Assembly (NCBI RefSeq): GCF_043677095.1
Contig: NZ_JBHLJR010000003.1
Span: 1-64,000 of the forward strand
Length of the DNA stretch: 64,000 nt
Origin: Natronococcus roseus
Lineage (GTDB): Archaea > Halobacteriota > Halobacteria > Halobacteriales > Natrialbaceae
Direction of reading: 5' to 3'
Part shown: positions 60,307 to 64,000 of the stretch, piece after piece
How the letters are laid out: the number at the start of each line of letters is the position of its first letter
Numbering within the stretch: position 1 is the first letter of the stretch
The notes under the pieces: generated by a model
The model's database searches: none
Seen by the model: only the letters and a program-made list of their open reading frames with translations
Told to the model about the DNA's origin: nothing
Translations under genes and position numbers: made by a program

Positions 60307-61332
60307 ATGGAGTACTTTGTCACCGGTTCGACCGGATTGATCGGATCGCACGTAACGACGAAACTTCTCGCCGCCGGTCACGACGTGGTTGCGCTGACCC
60401 GTTCGCGGTCGAACGCGAATCATCTGCCCGAGACGGTCACGGTGGTCGAAGGTGACATCACCGACAAAGAGAGCATGCAGGATGCGATGGCCGGTGTGGA
60501 CGGCGTGTTCCACATCGCTGCGTGGTTTTACGTCGGTCCGGGCCCTCGCAACGCCGAAAAAGCCGAGCGGATCAACGTGGAGGGGACCCGGAACGTTCTC
60601 GAGTTGATGGACGAACTGGACATTCCGAAGGGCGTATACACCAGCACGCTCGGCGTGTATCCGCTCCGGGGATTCGAGCATATCGACGAAACGGTTGAGC
60701 CGGCGTGCCCGAAATCGGCCGTGTACTATCGGACGAAGTGGGAGGCTCACTACGAAGTCGCCAACCCCCTGATCGACGATGGACTGCCACTCGTCATCGT
60801 TCAGCCGGGTATCGTCTACGGTCCGGGAGACAAGTCCTACGGATCGATTCGAGGAATGTTTCGGAGCTACCTTCAGGGCGATCTTCCGATGGTTCCACGT
60901 GGCCACTACGCACCGTGGGACCACGTCGGAGATATCGCCGACGGGCACCTTCGCGCGATGGAACGTGGGGCACCCGGAGAGACGTACATCATTTCGGGGA
61001 ACCCCCGCGATGCCGTCGACGTGCTCGAGTGTGCCGAGGAGATAACGGGCGTTTCGGTCCCCCGAGTCGTCTCCCCGAAGGTATTCGCAGGGCTCGCCAG
61101 CGTAATGGAAATAGCGGAGCGGATCGTTACGCCTCCGGAAGGATTCGAAGCCGAGTCCCTCCGGTTTTTCACCGACGTACGGTGGCCGGTGGACAACAGC
61201 AAGGCGTCGGAGGAACTGGGAATTACACATCGGCCGCTCGAGGAAGGCCTTCGGGATTATCTGGAGTGGGAGCTGGCTCAGTTGAACACGCGGGGCGACG
61301 CGAAAGGCGAGCCCCGGGAAGTTGCTCCCTAG
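60307..61332 (+). CDS. NAD(P)-dependent epimerase/dihydroflavonol-reductase-like protein
   Basis: A 341-residue extended SDR. The nucleotide motif is TGSTGLIGSHV at the N-terminus, then FHIAAWFYVGPG, the catalytic YYRTKWEAHYEV (Y-x3-K), IVQPGIVYGPGDKS and a C-terminal substrate domain. Related to dihydroflavonol 4-reductase/hopanoid-associated sugar epimerase groups. A leaderless start at ATG 60307 is suggested by the AT-rich core upstream. Substrate unknown. Confidence 0.88.
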   Translation: MEYFVTGSTGLIGSHVTTKLLAAGHDVVALTRSRSNANHLPETVTVVEGDITDKESMQDAMAGVDGVFHIAAWFYVGPGPRNAEKAERINVEGTRNVLELMDELDIPKGVYTSTLGVYPLRGFEHIDETVEPACPKSAVYYRTKWEAHYEVANPLIDDGLPLVIVQPGIVYGPGDKSYGSIRGMFRSYLQGDLPMVPRGHYAPWDHVGDIADGHLRAMERGAPGETYIISGNPRDAVDVLECAEEITGVSVPRVVSPKVFAGLASVMEIAERIVTPPEGFEAESLRFFTDVRWPVDNSKASEELGITHRPLEEGLRDYLEWELAQLNTRGDAKGEPREVAP

Positions 61333-61389
61333 CAATGCCGACGTTCAGCAGGACGACAGAAAGGAAAAAGACCGCAAAAGAGGCGACGC

Positions 61390-63270
61390 TCAGAGCTTGG
61401 AGACGTCGACGTCGAACGTCCCGTCGTCGTTCTCCTCGATGGCGCCCTTCTCCCGCAGCTCGTCGTAGCTGTCGTCGGTCACGAGCAGGCGCTCGGAGAC
61501 CGTCTCGCAGTCCTCGTCGGACTGCTGTTCGCGGGTCGTGTCCTCCGTTTCGCTCTGTGAGGTGCGCGTGTCGCTGTCGCGGTCGCTGTCGTTCCGGGTC
61601 GTCTCGCGCGTGTCGAGGTCGCTGTCGGCCTCGCTGAGGTCGCGCTCACTCTCCTCGGCGCTGTCGCGCTCGCTCTCGCTCAGATCGCGGTCGCTCGAGT
61701 CGTGGGCGCTGTCCCGGTCGCTCGCCTCGTCGCTCGCGGATTCGGACTGGTAGCGCTCGTCGGTGCCGGTGTCGCTCTCGTTGTCGGTTTCGCGTTCGGA
61801 GGCGCTCTCCTCGCTGACGTCGCGGTCGCTCTCCTCGAGTTCGTCGGTGGCGGTGCTGCCGTCGCGCTCGGCCTCGCTGCTCGAGCTGGCGCGCTCGCGC
61901 TCGTCGGACTCGCTGGCGTCGCGCTCGGCCTCGCTGTCCGCCGTCTCGAGGTCGCGCTCGGCGGAGTCGTTGTCGGTCTCGCTCACGCTGCGGTCGCTCT
62001 CGTCGCTGCCGGAAGCGGCGCGCTCACGCTCGGACTCGCCCTCGCTGGCGTCGCGCTCGCTCACGTCGCGGTCGCTCTCGGCGCCCTGGTCGCTGGACTC
62101 GCTGCGCTCGGCGTCCCGTTCGGTGCCTTCCTCGGCCTCCCGGTCGGACTCGGCCTCGCGTTGGTCGTTCGCGCGTTCGTCGCGCTCGCTCTCGTCGGAC
62201 GTGCGCTCGGCACTGTCGCTGTCGTTCTCGCTGAGTTCCGACTCGGCCTCCTCGCGGTCGATTTCGTCGCGGACCGTGCGATCGCCGACGTCCTCGCTCT
62301 CGACGCTGTCGAAGCGCTCGCGGTCGCCGTCGTCGATCCGATCGCGCTCGTCGGTTTCGGCGCTGCTCTCGCTTTCATCGCGCTCCTGGGATTCGCTCTC
62401 GCTCGAGTCGCTCTCACTGGCGTCGGTGCCGGTGTCGCTCTCGGCCGATTGGGTCTCGGCGGCGTCACGCTCGCTCTCCGCGCGGTCCCTCGAGTCCGAC
62501 GTCCGCTCGCCCTCGCTCTGGCTCGAGTCGCCCCGTTCGGACTCGCTCACCTCGAGGTCGGCGCGGTCGGCGTCGACCTCGCTCTCGCTGGCGTCGCGCT
62601 CGGACTCGGACGACTCGCTGTCGCTCGCACCCGCGCGCTCGTCGTGTTCGCTCCGGGTGGTCTCGTCCTCGTCGTACGTGCTGTCCCCGTCGCGGCTGTC
62701 GTGCTCGCTGTGGGTGCTGTCGCGCTCGCGCTCGCCCTCGCTGGCGTCGCTCGCGTCGCGCTCGTGCTCGCGATCGTCCCGCTCGTTCTCGACGTCGGTG
62801 TCGTCGACCGTCCGCTCGGAACGGTCACTGTCGCTCTCGTCGACAGTACTGGCGTCGCGCTCGCTCGAGCCCTCGCGCTGTTCGTCGCGGTCGTTCAGCT
62901 CGGAATCGATTCGTTCGTCCTCGCTTGCGCTGTCACTGGCGCTGGCGCGGTCGCTGCGCTCGCTCTCGGAGAGATCCCTGTCGCTGGCGCTGTCACTGGC
63001 GCTGTCGCGTTCGCTCAGGTCGCGCTCGCTATCGCTCTCGCTGTGATCGAGATTACCACGCTCCCGGTCGCTCTGGCTCTCACTCTCCCGTTCGTCGAGG
63101 TCCGTCTCGGTGGCGGTTTGCTCGTCCGTCTGTTCACTCACGTCGCATCGTTCGTCGTCCAGTGTGTAGACGACGACGTGGTCGTCGGGACCGACGACGC
63201 TGCCGGCGCCGATGGCGCCGGCGAGCACGATGAGCCCGATGGCCGTGAGTACGCTGAGTTCCTGAATCAT
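61390..63270 (-). CDS. Ser-Asp-Glu repeat surface protein 2
   Basis: A 626-residue paralogue of the protein at 57133-58986. Signal-anchor MIQELSVLTAIGLIVLAGAIGAG, then CDVSEQTDEQ, then about 530 residues of Ser/Asp/Glu/Arg repeat (SERDASDS, SESERD). The ordered tail DEDCETVSERLLVTDDSYDELREKGAIEENDDGTFDVDVSKL is absent from protein 1. An internal block (SELNDRDEQR... DDTDVEN... DASDAS... DSTHSE) aligns with protein 1, so the two arose by duplication. Only two cysteines are seen, bracketing the repeat. Likely extracellular stalk or matrix protein. Confidence 0.78.
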   Translation of the reverse strand: MIQELSVLTAIGLIVLAGAIGAGSVVGPDDHVVVYTLDDERCDVSEQTDEQTATETDLDERESESQSDRERGNLDHSESDSERDLSERDSASDSASDRDLSESERSDRASASDSASEDERIDSELNDRDEQREGSSERDASTVDESDSDRSERTVDDTDVENERDDREHERDASDASEGERERDSTHSEHDSRDGDSTYDEDETTRSEHDERAGASDSESSESERDASESEVDADRADLEVSESERGDSSQSEGERTSDSRDRAESERDAAETQSAESDTGTDASESDSSESESQERDESESSAETDERDRIDDGDRERFDSVESEDVGDRTVRDEIDREEAESELSENDSDSAERTSDESERDERANDQREAESDREAEEGTERDAERSESSDQGAESDRDVSERDASEGESERERAASGSDESDRSVSETDNDSAERDLETADSEAERDASESDERERASSSSEAERDGSTATDELEESDRDVSEESASERETDNESDTGTDERYQSESASDEASDRDSAHDSSDRDLSESERDSAEESERDLSEADSDLDTRETTRNDSDRDSDTRTSQSETEDTTREQQSDEDCETVSERLLVTDDSYDELREKGAIEENDDGTFDVDVSKL

Positions 63271-63528
63271 GTTCCTGTTCGTCGCCTCGTCTGATAGGCT
63301 GCGCCGTCGAGCAGCTCACCACCATCTCCGCACGGCACGCTCAAGAACGGGCGGCGAAGCTTCGGGAAGAACGGCGGCGATCTGCGGTTCTTGACGCCGA
63401 TCGGCGCCGTCGATACCGGATAACGGCCGCCCCGTTCCGAACGAACGTGACCGCTGTCGAAGAATCCGCCCGGATCTTCCTCTCCGGTTCATGTCGGTTC
63501 GAGGAGTGACCGTTCGTATCGAACGGCG

Positions 63529-64000
63529 ATGACGAAACGATGCCCCTACTGCGGCGAGTCGGTTGCCGACGAGGAGTACGTCTCACACCTCGAGCGGGCC
63601 CACGACGGCGAGCTCGAGGGACTGGACCGCCGGCTCGTCGACGAACACGGTCGCACCGCGTCCAGAAACGTCAAGCCGTACGTCCTCGGCGTCGCCGTCG
63701 TCGTCCTGTTCGTCGTCGCGTACCTGGCGATCTTCCTGATGCCCGCGCCGGTCGAAACCGCGGCGGTCCAGCAACCCGACGCGGACAGCCCGACCCACCT
63801 TCACGGCGATATCCTCCTCGAGTACGACGGGACGGTCGTCGACTTCGACGATCCGCAGTACATCGAGCAGGACGGCTGCTTCCACTTCCACGACTACGAC
63901 AACGCCGAGGTCTGGCACGTCCACTGCGAGGGCGTCACCCTCGAGTACGCCGTGGCGACGCTCGGGATGGAGCTCGCCGAGGACTCCCTCGTCGTCGAGG
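63529..64000 (+). CDS. zinc-finger membrane protein (partial, runs off the window)
   Basis: Starts ATG at 63529: MTKRCPYCGESVADEEYVSHLERAH is a C2H2-like finger. A single membrane span (VLGVAVVVLFVVAYLAIFLM, about residues 50-70) follows, then an extracytoplasmic domain with THLHGDILLEYDG and CFHFHDYDNAEVWHVHCEG, which is His-rich and may bind metal. The frame is open to the last base, so the C-terminus lies outside. Function unknown. Confidence 0.8.
   Translation, partial: MTKRCPYCGESVADEEYVSHLERAHDGELEGLDRRLVDEHGRTASRNVKPYVLGVAVVVLFVVAYLAIFLMPAPVETAAVQQPDADSPTHLHGDILLEYDGTVVDFDDPQYIEQDGCFHFHDYDNAEVWHVHCEGVTLEYAVATLGMELAEDSLVVE

Noticed and set aside
61702..63294. A 530-codon frame opposite repeat protein 2
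   Set aside because: Same reason as the frame opposite repeat protein 1; no start context or domain.

Overview
The window is chromosomal DNA of a halophilic archaeon (class Halobacteria). The evidence is a high G+C background, very acidic proteins, an Orc1/Cdc6 initiator, an RPA3-type single-strand binding protein with its partner, a DUF7344-like winged-helix regulator, Tat signal peptides, a bacterio-opsin-activator-type regulator and archaeal tRNAs without encoded CCA. The strong preference for the CTCGAG dipeptide context suggests a Natrialbales-like species, but the genus cannot be fixed from sequence alone.

Layout. 0-13 kb: formamidase, a universal stress protein, an amidase-signature hydrolase, a CDGSH protein, a truncated heavy-metal ATPase, an SDR, a sulfite-oxidase-type molybdoenzyme, the rpa3 pair, and an esterase/ring-cleaving dioxygenase pair resembling MhqD/MhqO. 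13-23 kb: tRNA-His, redox and cupin proteins, a Tat-exported beta-solenoid-like protein, a cobalt-type nitrile hydratase whose alpha subunit is fused to its accessory protein, an eRF1-like protein, tRNA-Phe and tRNA-Val. 23-32 kb: ordinary core genes, including an MsbA-like exporter, MptD, an Azf-like glucose-6-phosphate dehydrogenase, an M29 aminopeptidase, a queuosine-precursor-type transporter and a type IV pilin.

33.07-41.36 kb: a visibly more AT-rich island at the 3' end of a tRNA with CAT anticodon. It has a decayed tyrosine integrase at its left end, a copper module (SHOCT membrane protein, CopZ chaperone, Lrp/TRASH regulator, CopA ATPase, YHS permease), a UspA remnant and a VapBC-like pair at the right end. 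A 17-bp direct repeat of the tRNA end bounds it.

41.4-49 kb: MoaB, two tandem COG0523 (CobW-like) metal GTPases facing a frameshifted NikR-like regulator, and a subtilisin-like protease with C-terminal fibronectin/Ig-like modules. 49.3-51.4 kb: an apparent replication origin, with orc1 preceded by a phased array of TCGAAATGA iterons at about 20-bp spacing, three long ORB-like boxes and an AT-rich unwinding tract. 52-64 kb: a receiver/PAS/GAF/bat-HTH regulator and a group of exported proteins, including two paralogous Ser-Asp-Glu repeat proteins.

The most unusual structure is a family of foldback elements just downstream of all four tRNA genes. Each is made of a direct and an inverted partial copy of the neighbouring tRNA's own T-arm/acceptor end around a central hairpin. 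A degenerate fifth copy sits at the island's left end. The phased origin array, the fused nitrile hydratase and the paired Ser-Asp repeat proteins are the other main points of interest.
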